Below are positions 36,658 to 45,059 of a stretch of DNA of 64,000 nt, in pieces. Positions within the stretch are counted from its first letter, which is position 1, and each line of letters begins with the position of its first letter. The stretch comes from Planctomycetota bacterium (lineage in GTDB: Bacteria > Planctomycetota > UBA1135 > GCA-002686595): the NCBI GenBank assembly GCA_029259635.1, contig JAJDEU010000016.1:46135-110134 (forward strand). Direction: 5' to 3'. The notes beneath the pieces were generated by a model. It saw only the letters and a program-made list of their open reading frames with translations, had not been told where the DNA came from and did no database searches. The translations under genes were made by a program, and so were the position numbers.

Positions 36658-37797
36658 CTAACTCGAGAGCGCGCTGTTCTTGATCAGCGCGTCGAGCTCG
36701 GCTCGCAGCTTCGGAAGGATTTCGTCGTAGCTGTACATACCGACGGTCTCTTCGCCGCGCTTGAGCGTGACTTTCGCCGGCCCGCACCACAGACCGAGAT
36801 CGGCGTCGTCGGTCTCGCCGGGGCCGTTGACTCGACAGCCCATGACGGCAATCGTCAGATCGTGCTTGTCGGCGTAGGCCGTCTCTCGCTTGACCTCTTG
36901 CGCGAGCTCGATGAAGCGCGAGTTCTCGACGCGCGAACACGAGGGACACGCGATGATATTGAGCCCGTCGAAAAAATTCGGTGGAACGGAACGAAAGCGC
37001 CCAGCTTGAATGTCAGCGAGGATCTGTCGACCGACTTCGATCTCCATACCTTTGTCGTCGAAGGGCACGGTTAGCGAGACCCGCAAGGTGTCGCCGATTC
37101 CGCGGGAAATCAGCTGTTCAAACGCGATGCGGGTCTTGATGACGCCGTCCGGTGGCATGCCCGCTTCCGTGACTCCGAGGTGCAGCGGGACGTCGGGACG
37201 CACTGCGGCAAAGGCTTGGTTGGCCGCGATCACGAGGCGCGGGTCCGAATCTTTGATCGAGACGACGTAGTCGACAAAGCCGAGCTCGTCGACGATTTCA
37301 CAGTGATGGAGAGCCGACTGAACGATGGCGTCGGTGCCATCTTTTCCGTAGCGCTCGAGGAACTCCGGAGCGACGGACCCCGCGTTGACACCGATGCGCA
37401 GAGCGAGGCTGTGCTCTTTCGCCACGTCGACCAAGAACGCGACCTTGTCGCGCGTTGATTTGTTCGGCTCGTGATGGTGAAGGTGCCCGGGGTTGTAGCG
37501 CAGCTTGTCTACAAAAGGCGCGACCTCGGTCGCCAATCGATAGTTTTCCTGTAGGTCAACCGAGAGCAGAGCCTTCGTCTGCGCGCGCACTTCCGCCAGG
37601 GCGCTGACGTCTGCGCTGCTGTCCACGGCGATGCGAACGAGATCGGCGCCAGCTTCCTCGAGCAACTTGACCTGGCGCACGGTTGCGTCGATTTCGCGCG
37701 TGGGCGTTGCGGCCATGCTCTGGACGACGATGTCCGCGGCCCCCCCGAGAGGAAGGTCGCGAATATGGATGGTGCGGGTTGTGCGTTCGGGAATCAT
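36658..37797 (-). CDS. ispG: 4-hydroxy-3-methylbut-2-en-1-yl diphosphate synthase IspG (GcpE)
   Basis: 379 residues from the ATG at 37797. Typical motifs are [50 protein letters not shown] and [20 protein letters not shown]. The three 4Fe-4S cysteines lie in [15 protein letters not shown] and [20 protein letters not shown]. It performs the penultimate step of the MEP isoprenoid pathway. The gene is divergent from the oxidoreductase at 37938. Confidence 0.96.
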   Translation of the reverse strand: MIPERTTRTIHIRDLPLGGAADIVVQSMAATPTREIDATVRQVKLLEEAGADLVRIAVDSSADVSALAEVRAQTKALLSVDLQENYRLATEVAPFVDKLRYNPGHLHHHEPNKSTRDKVAFLVDVAKEHSLALRIGVNAGSVAPEFLERYGKDGTDAIVQSALHHCEIVDELGFVDYVVSIKDSDPRLVIAANQAFAAVRPDVPLHLGVTEAGMPPDGVIKTRIAFEQLISRGIGDTLRVSLTVPFDDKGMEIEVGRQILADIQAGRFRSVPPNFFDGLNIIACPSCSRVENSRFIELAQEVKRETAYADKHDLTIAVMGCRVNGPGETDDADLGLWCGPAKVTLKRGEETVGMYSYDEILPKLRAELDALIKNSALSS

Positions 37798-37937
37798 GGG
37801 CTTTTGAGGGCGTATCTTAGCGCGCTTGCCCGGAGAGCACGCGAACGAAACGTCCGAACGATGGCTCGACATCAGGTCTAACAGTGCGATCGCGCCGCTC
37901 GCTCAAAAGTCAGGCTTTCACCGGCCACCAGATCGGT

Positions 37938-39257
37938 ATGCTTTTGGCTGTGAAGGCGCATACGGTAGTTGTCGGCGGCGGGGTGATGGGCACCAGCATT
38001 GCGATGCAGCTCGCGAATCGGCTGGACCCTCTCGCGAACCCGATCGTTCTAGTGGAGCGCGCTTCGCACTTGGCAGCGGGTTCGAGTGGGCGTTCGGGCG
38101 CTATTCTTCGCATGCAGTACGCCGATCTCGAGGTGGCGCGAATGGCGCGCAATTCGCTCACCGACTACAGCTCCTTCCTGACCCGAACCGGGCGTGATAT
38201 CGGCTTTCGAAAGACGGGCGTACTGACTCTGGCGGGAGCTCGGGCTCCGGAGTGGATCCCGCGAGTTCGCGAGTGCGTGGAGATGTTGCGCGCCGATGGC
38301 GTGAAGACGGAGCTGGTGGGCGCAGCGGAGATTCGGGAGCTCTTTCCCGGGATCGCAGTCGCGGAGGATGTGATCGGCGCGTGGGAGCCGGACTCGGGTT
38401 TCGTGGATCCCGTCGCGACGGTGGAGGCCTTCGCGGCGATTGCGCGAACGCGCGGCGCGATCACGCGGCTCGGCGTGGAGGTCACGGAGATCGTAATGGA
38501 CGGCGAGCGGGCGATGGGTGTCGAGACGAATGAGGGCCGAATCGACGCGGAGCATGTGGTCGTTGTTGCGGGACCATGGACGCACGCGTTGCTCGGGGAC
38601 GCGGGAATCGAGGCGCCGCTTCGCGTTGTGCGGCCGGAACAACACTTCATCGCCATGCCGAGCACGGGCGCTGGCGGGCGAGAAGAGAGCCGAGGGGATT
38701 CGCTTGCCTTTGACGATTTGAATGCGACTGGCGAGCTCGATCCGCTGGCGCGCCTTGAGAATGAAACCGAGCGACGGCGATCGGCGTTGAAGGTCGCGCA
38801 CCCGGTGATTATCGACCTCGAGTTGGGATTCTACTCGCGCTGTGTGCCCGAGCGAGAGAGCACGCGCGTGGGGCGCATCGAGTACGACTCCGCCGCGGTG
38901 CTCGAAGATCCCGATCAACTCGACGAAGAAGTGAGTGAGGAGATGAAGCGCTGGTCGCGCGAGGTACTTGCCGGGCGGATGCCGGTGTACGGCGATCTTC
39001 CGGATGTCGCGTCGGAAGCCGCGCTCTACACGTTGACGCCTGACGCTCAGCCTCTGCTCGGCTCGATTGCAGGCATGCAGGGACTCTTCGTCGCGAGCGG
39101 TTTTTCCGGGCACGGCTTCAAGCTCGCGCCTGCAGTTGGGGAAGGTATGAGTCAGCTCATTCTCGGCGATCCGATTACCGCGTTCGACGCTGACTTCTTC
39201 AGCCCGGCGCGTTTCGCCGGACGCACCCCGCAGTGGGGCGGCAACTTCGGCTTGTGA
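37938..39257 (+). CDS. FAD-dependent amine/amino-acid oxidoreductase (DAO family)
   Basis: 439 residues. The Rossmann FAD site is KAHTVVVGGGVMGTSIAMQL, followed by SGRSGAILRMQYADLEVARM. Mid-protein features are GAWEPDSGFVDPVATVEAFA and HVVVVAGPWTHALLGDAG; the C-terminus has LFVASGFSGHGFKLAPAVGE, all typical of sarcosine/glycine/dimethylglycine oxidase-like proteins. The substrate cannot be assigned. The start is the ATG at 37938; a GTG at 37950 also fits. The stop codon is part of the hairpin shared with convergent fliN. Confidence 0.85.
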   Translation: MLLAVKAHTVVVGGGVMGTSIAMQLANRLDPLANPIVLVERASHLAAGSSGRSGAILRMQYADLEVARMARNSLTDYSSFLTRTGRDIGFRKTGVLTLAGARAPEWIPRVRECVEMLRADGVKTELVGAAEIRELFPGIAVAEDVIGAWEPDSGFVDPVATVEAFAAIARTRGAITRLGVEVTEIVMDGERAMGVETNEGRIDAEHVVVVAGPWTHALLGDAGIEAPLRVVRPEQHFIAMPSTGAGGREESRGDSLAFDDLNATGELDPLARLENETERRRSALKVAHPVIIDLELGFYSRCVPERESTRVGRIEYDSAAVLEDPDQLDEEVSEEMKRWSREVLAGRMPVYGDLPDVASEAALYTLTPDAQPLLGSIAGMQGLFVASGFSGHGFKLAPAVGEGMSQLILGDPITAFDADFFSPARFAGRTPQWGGNFGL

Positions 39258-39273
39258 GCGAGGAGCTCACAAG
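39251..39273. terminator. Bidirectional hairpin between the oxidoreductase and fliN
   Basis: A perfect 9-bp stem, CTTGTGAGC / GCTCACAAG with a five-base loop, overlaps the oxidoreductase stop codon and lies 11 bases beyond the fliN stop. It has no U-tract, but the convergent position supports a terminator for both genes. Confidence 0.55.
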
Positions 39274-39283
39274 CCCACCCTCA

Positions 39284-39640
39284 TCAGCCGGAGATCAAGC
39301 TTGTGATGCGGACGCCATAGCTGTCGTTCATCGTGATGATCTCACCGCGAGCGACAACCTTACCGTTGACCAAGATGTCGGCGGGTTCATGCGCCTCACG
39401 GTCGAGCTCGACGAGCGAGCCCGCGCGAAGATCGATCAAATCGGACAGGGTTAGTTTGGCGCGGCCGACCTCGACGGTCACCTTTACGGGAACATCGGTC
39501 AGGTTGCCGAGCCCGAGCGGAGAGCCGGACTCACTTCCCGCTTCGAGCTCTTCGAGCTCATTGGCTTGCACCGCAACAGCTTCCGTGGCTTCCTCGATTT
39601 GATCTTCGAGGTTTTCAGTGGTCTCTTGTTCTTCGGCCAT
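39284..39640 (-). CDS. fliN: Flagellar motor switch protein FliN
   Basis: 118 residues with an upstream GGAGAAAG box. An acidic N-terminal segment (about 38 residues) precedes the SpoA/FliN domain: VPVKVTVEVGRAKLTLSDLI, then LRAGSLVELDREAHEPADIL and VNGKVVARGEIITMNDSYGV, then RITSL. The length is close to E. coli FliN (137). FliN forms the bottom of the C-ring and binds CheY-P in many species. It ends the motA-motB-motB-fliL-fliM-fliN run. Confidence 0.95.
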   Translation of the reverse strand: MAEEQETTENLEDQIEEATEAVAVQANELEELEAGSESGSPLGLGNLTDVPVKVTVEVGRAKLTLSDLIDLRAGSLVELDREAHEPADILVNGKVVARGEIITMNDSYGVRITSLISG

Positions 39641-39649
39641 AACTTTCTC

Positions 39650-40570
39650 CTATGCGATTCCGTCGAGGCGGGGGCTGACTTCAATAACACGAATGGCTCG
39701 GTTGCCGTTGTGGGTCCCCATCTCTGCAGTGCCACACTCAAATCCTTCGACGAGGATCTGAAGCGGCTCCGAGAGCAAGGTACCGAGCGGAATGACATCT
39801 CCGAGCTCCAGTGAGAGCAGATCATTCAACGGAATTTCACTGCAACCGAGATGCGCGCCGAGCTCGACGTCAACGGTATGCAGGTGACCCGGCAGCGGTG
39901 CGGCTTCCTTCTCCGAAGCCGCCGAACTCGATCGAGCTTGCACTCCGGGCAGATACAGGTGGATCACGCTGCTCTCGCCGAGGCCCTCGATTCGGATCGC
40001 GACAAATAGACGATGCTCTTCCGCTTCCTCTCCCGCTTCTTGCCATCCCGCGATCTCCTCCGGGGTCTCGATCATCGAGAGTTCCGTGGATTCGAGTTCA
40101 AGGGCCTTCGTAATGACGCCGGTAACAGCGCCGAAGGTGTCCTGTAGCAGGTAGTTCTCGATGTTGGAGAGCTTACGTGGCTCCGGCTCTCCGTCCGAGC
40201 CGAGCAGGTGCTCGATCGCTTTCACGGCTGCCCGGATGCTCCATCGAATCCAGGCGGGCTGGCCAGCAATTTCGAACTCAGCGAGGGCAATTGGAGCCTC
40301 AAGCTTATCGAACAAACCTTCCGCGCCGACCTCGTCAACCTCCATCACTTCCGCAGAAATGGGGAGCTTGAAAGTCTCGCGAAGCGCCTTTTCGAGTTCC
40401 GGCAAGCGACGGGTAATCGCTTTTTGAAAATCGCCGATGCTCTTCGAGTTGAATCGCTGAGGCTGACGGAAATCACGTTGAACCACAGCGGTGGATTTCT
40501 CCACGCTGCTCTCCTCTTCAACCAAGGCGTTGATCGCCTCGGCCTCTTCGGGTTCTACGTTAGTGCTCAC
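39650..40570 (-). CDS. fliM: Flagellar motor switch protein FliM
   Basis: 306 residues with a GTG start four bases after fliL. The C-terminal SpoA domain is VDVELGAHLGCSEIPLNDLL, then LELGDVIPLGTLLSEPLQIL and VEGFECGTAEMGTHNGNRAI. The middle CheC-like domain is recognisable but diverged (SNIENYLLQDTFGAVTGVIT). The N-terminal CheY-binding motif, typically LSQxEIDALL, is only weakly present as EEAEAINALVEEES. FliM links FliG to FliN in the C-ring. No che gene lies in the window. Confidence 0.9.
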   Translation of the reverse strand: MSTNVEPEEAEAINALVEEESSVEKSTAVVQRDFRQPQRFNSKSIGDFQKAITRRLPELEKALRETFKLPISAEVMEVDEVGAEGLFDKLEAPIALAEFEIAGQPAWIRWSIRAAVKAIEHLLGSDGEPEPRKLSNIENYLLQDTFGAVTGVITKALELESTELSMIETPEEIAGWQEAGEEAEEHRLFVAIRIEGLGESSVIHLYLPGVQARSSSAASEKEAAPLPGHLHTVDVELGAHLGCSEIPLNDLLSLELGDVIPLGTLLSEPLQILVEGFECGTAEMGTHNGNRAIRVIEVSPRLDGIA

Positions 40571-40574
40571 AGGT

Positions 40575-41354
40575 CTACTGGATGATGAATTTGACTTTAT
40601 AGAGGCTGCGTACGCCGCCTTTGATGCCGACAGGAATCTCGCCGATGAAGTCGTTGTCGATTCCGGTCACGTCGACAAAGACGGTTCGACCAGAACCGTC
40701 CTTAAGCATGAGGTTCGTCTCGCTTCCGTTGAACTCGAACTCCTCGCCATCCGCGAGCTTCAGCTTGTTCGCCGGCGAGTCGACATGGATGACCTGGTCG
40801 AAGAGCGGGTCGCGCATGGTCGATTCGAAGATGGAGACTCCAGGGCGCAAGCCGCTGTCCTTGTCCTTCATCATCGGGATGTCCGTCTCGCCGATATGCA
40901 CGGGGAAGAGGATCGGCTCGATCGTCGCTGCGACCTGCTCGATGAAGATGTCCTGCGTGCTGATCTCCTGGACTTCGATAGCGGTCTTCTGAGAAGCGAT
41001 CGAGAGCAACGAGTCCTGAAGTTTGGCGAGGTAGAGCGGGTCTGCCGTGCGCGCCAATCCGTAGGTCTCTTTGTACGCGTCGAACTCGACTTTTAGGTCC
41101 ATCACAAGAAAGCGGCGAGCGCCATCCCCGGCGAGATTGACCGTCATGGACTCCGTCTCTCCAGCCAGGCTCATCACGAAGGGGCCATCGAAGCTGGGGT
41201 GCTTATCTTCGCTTGGGACGGCCATCATCGAACCGATCCCGGCCATCGCTACAAGGGCCAGAGCGCCTCCTCCGAGCAGAAGGCCTTTTTTGCCCGACTT
41301 GGGAGCCTCCGCTTCGGTGTTCTCTTCGTCCGTTGTTTCTTCTTCAGTAGCCAT
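40575..41354 (-). CDS. fliL: FliL-family stator-associated protein with an inserted region
   Basis: 259 residues from the ATG at 41354; a GTG at 41366 overlaps the motB stop and is possible. Acidic cytoplasmic tail, one membrane helix (GKKGLLLGGGALALVAMAGI), then FliL core: GARRFLVMDLKVEFDAYKET and ADPLYLAKLQDSLLSIASQK. The final strand SLYKVKFIIQ matches the normal FliL C-terminal end, but about 75 residues not found in E. coli FliL (154 residues) lie before it. FliL forms a periplasmic ring around stators and the position next to motB fits. Confidence 0.8.
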   Translation of the reverse strand: MATEEETTDEENTEAEAPKSGKKGLLLGGGALALVAMAGIGSMMAVPSEDKHPSFDGPFVMSLAGETESMTVNLAGDGARRFLVMDLKVEFDAYKETYGLARTADPLYLAKLQDSLLSIASQKTAIEVQEISTQDIFIEQVAATIEPILFPVHIGETDIPMMKDKDSGLRPGVSIFESTMRDPLFDQVIHVDSPANKLKLADGEEFEFNGSETNLMLKDGSGRTVFVDVTGIDNDFIGEIPVGIKGGVRSLYKVKFIIQ

Positions 41355-41362
41355 GGTGTCTC

Positions 41363-42037
41363 TCACTTTTCGGGGGTAATCAGGCGCGCATCAACGCTTC
41401 GGGTTCCTACGCCCGGACCGTCGATCTCTGCGATCCATGCGCGCGACTCGACGCGATCGCTTGGCAATCCGAGCTCGTTAACGAGGTAATTTCGAACGAC
41501 GCGCGAACGAGCGAACGCGAGTCGGTGATTGCTGGAGTCGAAAGGTTCCCCTGCAGCGTAGGCGTGACCTTCCAACAGAAGGATTTGGCCTTTTCCAGGG
41601 GTGAGGGTGCCTGCGACAATTTCTAAATAGACGAGAGCCGCATCGCTTAACTCTGCGGAGCCTTCTTCGAATGTCGCAATCGTCGGCTGATTGATCTCAT
41701 CGTGAGGAGTCAGCGATTCGGCAAGAGTCGCGCGAATCAACTCTTTGTCGCTGGCGCTCTGATGGTCCGTGCGTCGCTCGGGGTCTTCCTCCGGCGGCAA
41801 ATTGAACTTGACTCGCACTTCGTTGAAGATCGCGGCCTTCTCGGCTCCGTCGAGCACTCCGTCCAGGCCAAATGAGTTTGTGGCTACGATGAACGAGCCC
41901 ACGCCCTTGGCGATGAGCCCGGACTGCCGCTCGTGTGCAAGAGACACGAGCAGAATGAAGAACGTGAGGATGAGCGTCATCATGTCACCGAACGAAACCA
42001 TCCATGCTGGTGCGCCTTTTTTTTCCGGCTCGTCCAT
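41363..42037 (-). CDS. motB: MotB-family stator protein, second copy
   Basis: 224 residues. The N-terminus has the plug-helix arrangement GAPAWMVSFGDMMTLILTFF with the proton-path Asp at residue 18. The OmpA peptidoglycan-binding domain is LLLEGHAYAAGEPFDSSNHR, then LAFARSRVVRNYLVNELGLP. The start overlaps the last base of the upstream motB stop, giving tight coupling. It shares the fold but not close sequence with its neighbour, so the pair is an old duplication or a heteromeric design. Both keep the essential Asp. Confidence 0.9.
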   Translation of the reverse strand: MDEPEKKGAPAWMVSFGDMMTLILTFFILLVSLAHERQSGLIAKGVGSFIVATNSFGLDGVLDGAEKAAIFNEVRVKFNLPPEEDPERRTDHQSASDKELIRATLAESLTPHDEINQPTIATFEEGSAELSDAALVYLEIVAGTLTPGKGQILLLEGHAYAAGEPFDSSNHRLAFARSRVVRNYLVNELGLPSDRVESRAWIAEIDGPGVGTRSVDARLITPEK

Positions 42038-42828
42038 TAGAAGTCCCGCCGTTCCTCAGCGCTGGCAGCGTCGTAATGATCGGAACGAGATTTGGACAAC
42101 GCGAGCACGCGCACTTCGACACGACGGTTTTCTTTCCGACCGTCGGCGGATTCGTTGCTCGCCCTGGGGCGGAGCACGCCGAGTCCTGCGACCTGAAGGA
42201 GGTTCGGATTCAGATTGCTCGTTCCGAGAAGTACTTCTGATGCGGCGAGTGAGCGCGAAAGAGCAAGTGTCTCCGCATCTGGATACTCCGTTGTCGCTCG
42301 AAAGTTGTTATCCGTGAAGCCTTCGACGAGAACCAGGTGCGGGTAGTGCTCCATAATGCGCCCGAGCTCGCCTAGGCTCTTCTCAAGCGCGGCATTGGGC
42401 TCGGCGGAACCAGGCTCAAAAGAGCAGTCCGGACCGAAGACAATCTGCAGGCCATCTTTCATGCCGGAGAAGTCGTACTCCTTGTGGTCGTCGGTCTTCG
42501 ATTGGCCCATCTCCTCGAGATTCTCGCCTAGCTCTTTCGCCGGACGACTGTGCGATTGATCTCCCCCTCGACGAATGTCGGTTGCGGAGACGAGGTCATC
42601 ATCCAGGGTCTCGCGAGCGACGTGCCCTCCGACCGACTTGAGAGCACCGCGGGTTCCGGTGATGAACCCTCGAACCTGGAGGCGATCGAAATCCTCGGTA
42701 CTGGAGAAGGTGAGCAGCAGCACGAAGAACGTCACCAAGAGGGAGATCATGTCGGTGAAGGTCACGACCCAGTCCGGCGCACCTTTCGGCCCGCTGGACT
42801 CGACCTTCTTTTTCTTCTTCTTGGCCAC
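42037..42828 (-). CDS. motB: MotB-family stator protein, first copy
   Basis: 263 residues. Lys-rich cytoplasmic tip (MAKKKKKKVESS), then DWVVTFTDMISLLVTFFVLL with the conserved Asp at residue 26. The OmpA domain is VLVEGFTDNNFRATTEYPDA, then LALSRSLAASEVLLG and VEVRVLAL-type ending after GRKENRR. It starts 18 bases after motA. MotB anchors the stator to peptidoglycan and couples ion flow to torque. Confidence 0.92.
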   Translation of the reverse strand: MAKKKKKKVESSGPKGAPDWVVTFTDMISLLVTFFVLLLTFSSTEDFDRLQVRGFITGTRGALKSVGGHVARETLDDDLVSATDIRRGGDQSHSRPAKELGENLEEMGQSKTDDHKEYDFSGMKDGLQIVFGPDCSFEPGSAEPNAALEKSLGELGRIMEHYPHLVLVEGFTDNNFRATTEYPDAETLALSRSLAASEVLLGTSNLNPNLLQVAGLGVLRPRASNESADGRKENRRVEVRVLALSKSRSDHYDAASAEERRDF

Positions 42829-42846
42829 GTCGAATACCTCTGCGCT

Positions 42847-43614
42847 CTAGGCTTCGACGACGTCGCGCGTCGCGGGAGCGATAAAGCTCTTGAGCTTCTC
42901 TTTGATGAGCTGCGGCTTCTCGCCAGATTGAATGGCGACGATGCCCTCGATCATGAGGTCGCGCAGCAAGGCCTCTTCTTTGGAACGAACGTCTAGCTTG
43001 CCCGCCAGCGGAATGAAGATCATGTTGGCGAGCACAGCTCCGTACAGGGTGGTCAAGAGCGCCGTAGCCATACCCGCACCGATCGATGACGGGTCGGACA
43101 GGTTCTGGAGCATCTGCACCAAGCCGACCAAGGTTCCGATCATTCCGAAGGCCGGCGCCATAGCTCCACAGACATCGAGCATGGTCTTGCCAGCTGAGTG
43201 GCGCTGGCGCTGCCACTCTGCTTCGATCTCCATAATGTCGCGAACGGTCTCCCCCGAGAATCCGTCGATGACAAGCTGGATGCCCTTACCGAAGAACTTG
43301 TCGTCGACCTCTTTGAGCTTCTCTTCGAGCGCGAGCAAGCCTTCTTTCCGAGCGAGGTTTGCGTACTCAATGACACGCGCGATCTCGTCGGTCGGCGGAG
43401 TCAACTTGAAGAAGTAGGTCCGCATGATCACCTTCACCAACCCCTTCACCTCACTGAAGGGGAAGTTCATCATGACGACCGCGATCGTTCCTCCGCCGAC
43501 GATTGCCATCGACGGAACGTGAATGAAGATCGCGAGCCCGCCCGGTCCGACGGCCATTGATGTCAGGACTAGGCCGAAGCCGAGAAAGGTGCCGATTACT
43601 GTTGCAAGATCCAT
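42847..43614 (-). CDS. motA: Flagellar motor stator protein MotA
   Basis: 255 residues from the ATG at 43614 (MDLATVIGTFLGFGLVLTSM), the usual MotA beginning; a GTG at 43638 would add eight polar residues. Four membrane helices are visible, with the cytoplasmic loop FINGLVKV-like segment FSEVKGLVKVIMRTYFFKLT and the family motif MAPAFGMIGTLVGLVQMLQN, then SIGAGMATALLTTLYGAVLA. Followed directly by two motB genes. A 186-base gap to the upstream motE-like gene suggests an own promoter, but I could not identify one. Confidence 0.95.
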   Translation of the reverse strand: MDLATVIGTFLGFGLVLTSMAVGPGGLAIFIHVPSMAIVGGGTIAVVMMNFPFSEVKGLVKVIMRTYFFKLTPPTDEIARVIEYANLARKEGLLALEEKLKEVDDKFFGKGIQLVIDGFSGETVRDIMEIEAEWQRQRHSAGKTMLDVCGAMAPAFGMIGTLVGLVQMLQNLSDPSSIGAGMATALLTTLYGAVLANMIFIPLAGKLDVRSKEEALLRDLMIEGIVAIQSGEKPQLIKEKLKSFIAPATRDVVEA

Positions 43615-43800
43615 AGAGGTGGGGACGCCGCTATGCACCGAGGGGATCGGAACACGCTGACGTAGAGAGAGTGGGGTCGACTCTCGTCCATCTCTATCGG
43701 CACGGGGCGGGGTTCTCTAAATGAAAGAGCCGCGCTCAGATGAGAAACTTTTTCCCGGAGTCAGATCTGCACTTCTGCGCAGAACCAGCGGCCCGTACGG

Positions 43801-44508
43801 CTACTGGCCGAGGTCGCTGTAAGCATCCACGTACGACTTCCACTTGTCGTCCGGAAGTGCGTTGAGGAGCGATGTGGCGCGGTCTGCGTCCAGATGGGTC
43901 AAGATCTGCGCGGCTTCGCCAGCGTCATAGCTCATGAGCCGTTTGCTCAGGTCCTCAGCATCGCCGCTCGCGAATAGATTGGAAACTTCCGCCCAGCGAG
44001 CGGCCTCGGTCTTATCGGCTACATCCTCGTCTCGACCGACCTCGGCAGACCGAAGCGTCAGGTCGGATTCATAGCGCTCGAGCTCATTGCGAATGTCCTC
44101 CAGCGCCGTGAACTGATCCGCCAAGAGCTCTTCGCGTTCTTCGATCGACATCTCGCGTTCGTCGAGCTTTCGCATTCTCTCGTCATAACCGAGCTTGGCC
44201 GTTTTCAAATTCGCAGCCAGGCTCTGAAGCTCTTCCGGGGTGAAGGGCGGTTCCAGCGCATAGGCTTTTAGAATGCCGATATTGGCCTCTATTACCTGTT
44301 TTGCGGTGGAAACGACCTGAACGGAATCCGACTCGCCGAGAAGCTCTTGAAGCTCGCCCTCGGGGTCCTCTTCCTCAGCGAACATCGGCCCAATCACGGC
44401 CAGTTCGGTGAGTGGGGTACCGGACATTGCGGCGAAACCCAAGAAGGCGCAGACGAAGAGGCTCAGTCCTCCGAGCCCCATTACGAGTAGTTCAATTCCT
44501 TTAGTCAT
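43801..44508 (-). CDS. MotE/MgtE_N-like motility protein
   Basis: 235 residues from the ATG at 44508, which has GGTG at a good distance; a GTG at 44517 is the alternative. One N-terminal membrane helix (ELLVMGLGGLSLFVCAFLGF), a long charged coiled coil (residues about 80-160), and a C-terminal MgtE_N/FliG-like segment: LMSYDAGEAAQILTHLDADR, then ATSLLNALPDD. This is the architecture of MotE, the chaperone of MotC in Rhizobiales, and of related proteins next to fliJ. Here it follows fliJ and precedes motA. The molecular role in this organism is inferred. Confidence 0.75.
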   Translation of the reverse strand: MTKGIELLVMGLGGLSLFVCAFLGFAAMSGTPLTELAVIGPMFAEEEDPEGELQELLGESDSVQVVSTAKQVIEANIGILKAYALEPPFTPEELQSLAANLKTAKLGYDERMRKLDEREMSIEEREELLADQFTALEDIRNELERYESDLTLRSAEVGRDEDVADKTEAARWAEVSNLFASGDAEDLSKRLMSYDAGEAAQILTHLDADRATSLLNALPDDKWKSYVDAYSDLGQ

Positions 44509-44594
44509 GCGAATCACCCTGTAGGGAGTGCAAGGGTTCTAGTCGTCAATACCACGAGATATCTGTAGGACAATTTTTCCGGACCGAGGGAGCA

Positions 44595-45056
44595 TCATGA
44601 GTCGTCTGAACCACTCTTGCCGCGATGATGGGTGGCGGCCCACTCGTCGGTTTCTGCATCCTCCGCGCGAGACACCTCGCCGCGGAAGACTTCCTTCTGG
44701 CGTTCCTCGAGCCTCTCGAGCGCGAGCCGGTCTCTCTCGCACTCCGTCCACGCCAGCCGACTCTCTTCGGCGGTTGCACGGCGCTCGTCCGCTATCTTCC
44801 GCTTTCCAGCAAGAGCTGCGGCAGCGTGCGCCAGAGCGCGGTCCGATGCGAGGATGTCGCTCGGATTGAGCGTGGATGCGGATTGAAGTCCGCCGAGTTG
44901 CGCGCGAGCTTCACGAATTCGATCACGGAGCTCCTCACGAGCATGCTCGGCATCGAGAGCGTTGCGCTCAGCGGCTTGCCAGTCGGCGCGGGCAAGACTC
45001 TCACTGATTTCACGAGCGCGTCGAACGCGTGCAAGCCTGAACTGAAAGCTCTTCAC
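44595..45056 (-). CDS. fliJ: Flagellar export protein FliJ
   Basis: 153 residues, GTG start three bases after fliI. Almost wholly coiled coil (FRLARVRRAREISESLARAD, LALERLEERQKEVFRGEVSR), rich in Arg, Ala and Glu. FliJ is the stalk-like component that links the FliI ATPase ring to FlhA. Sequence conservation is low, but size, coiled coil and the fliH-fliI-fliJ order support the assignment. Confidence 0.82.
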   Translation of the reverse strand: MKSFQFRLARVRRAREISESLARADWQAAERNALDAEHAREELRDRIREARAQLGGLQSASTLNPSDILASDRALAHAAAALAGKRKIADERRATAEESRLAWTECERDRLALERLEERQKEVFRGEVSRAEDAETDEWAATHHRGKSGSDDS

Positions 45057-45059
45057 GGC

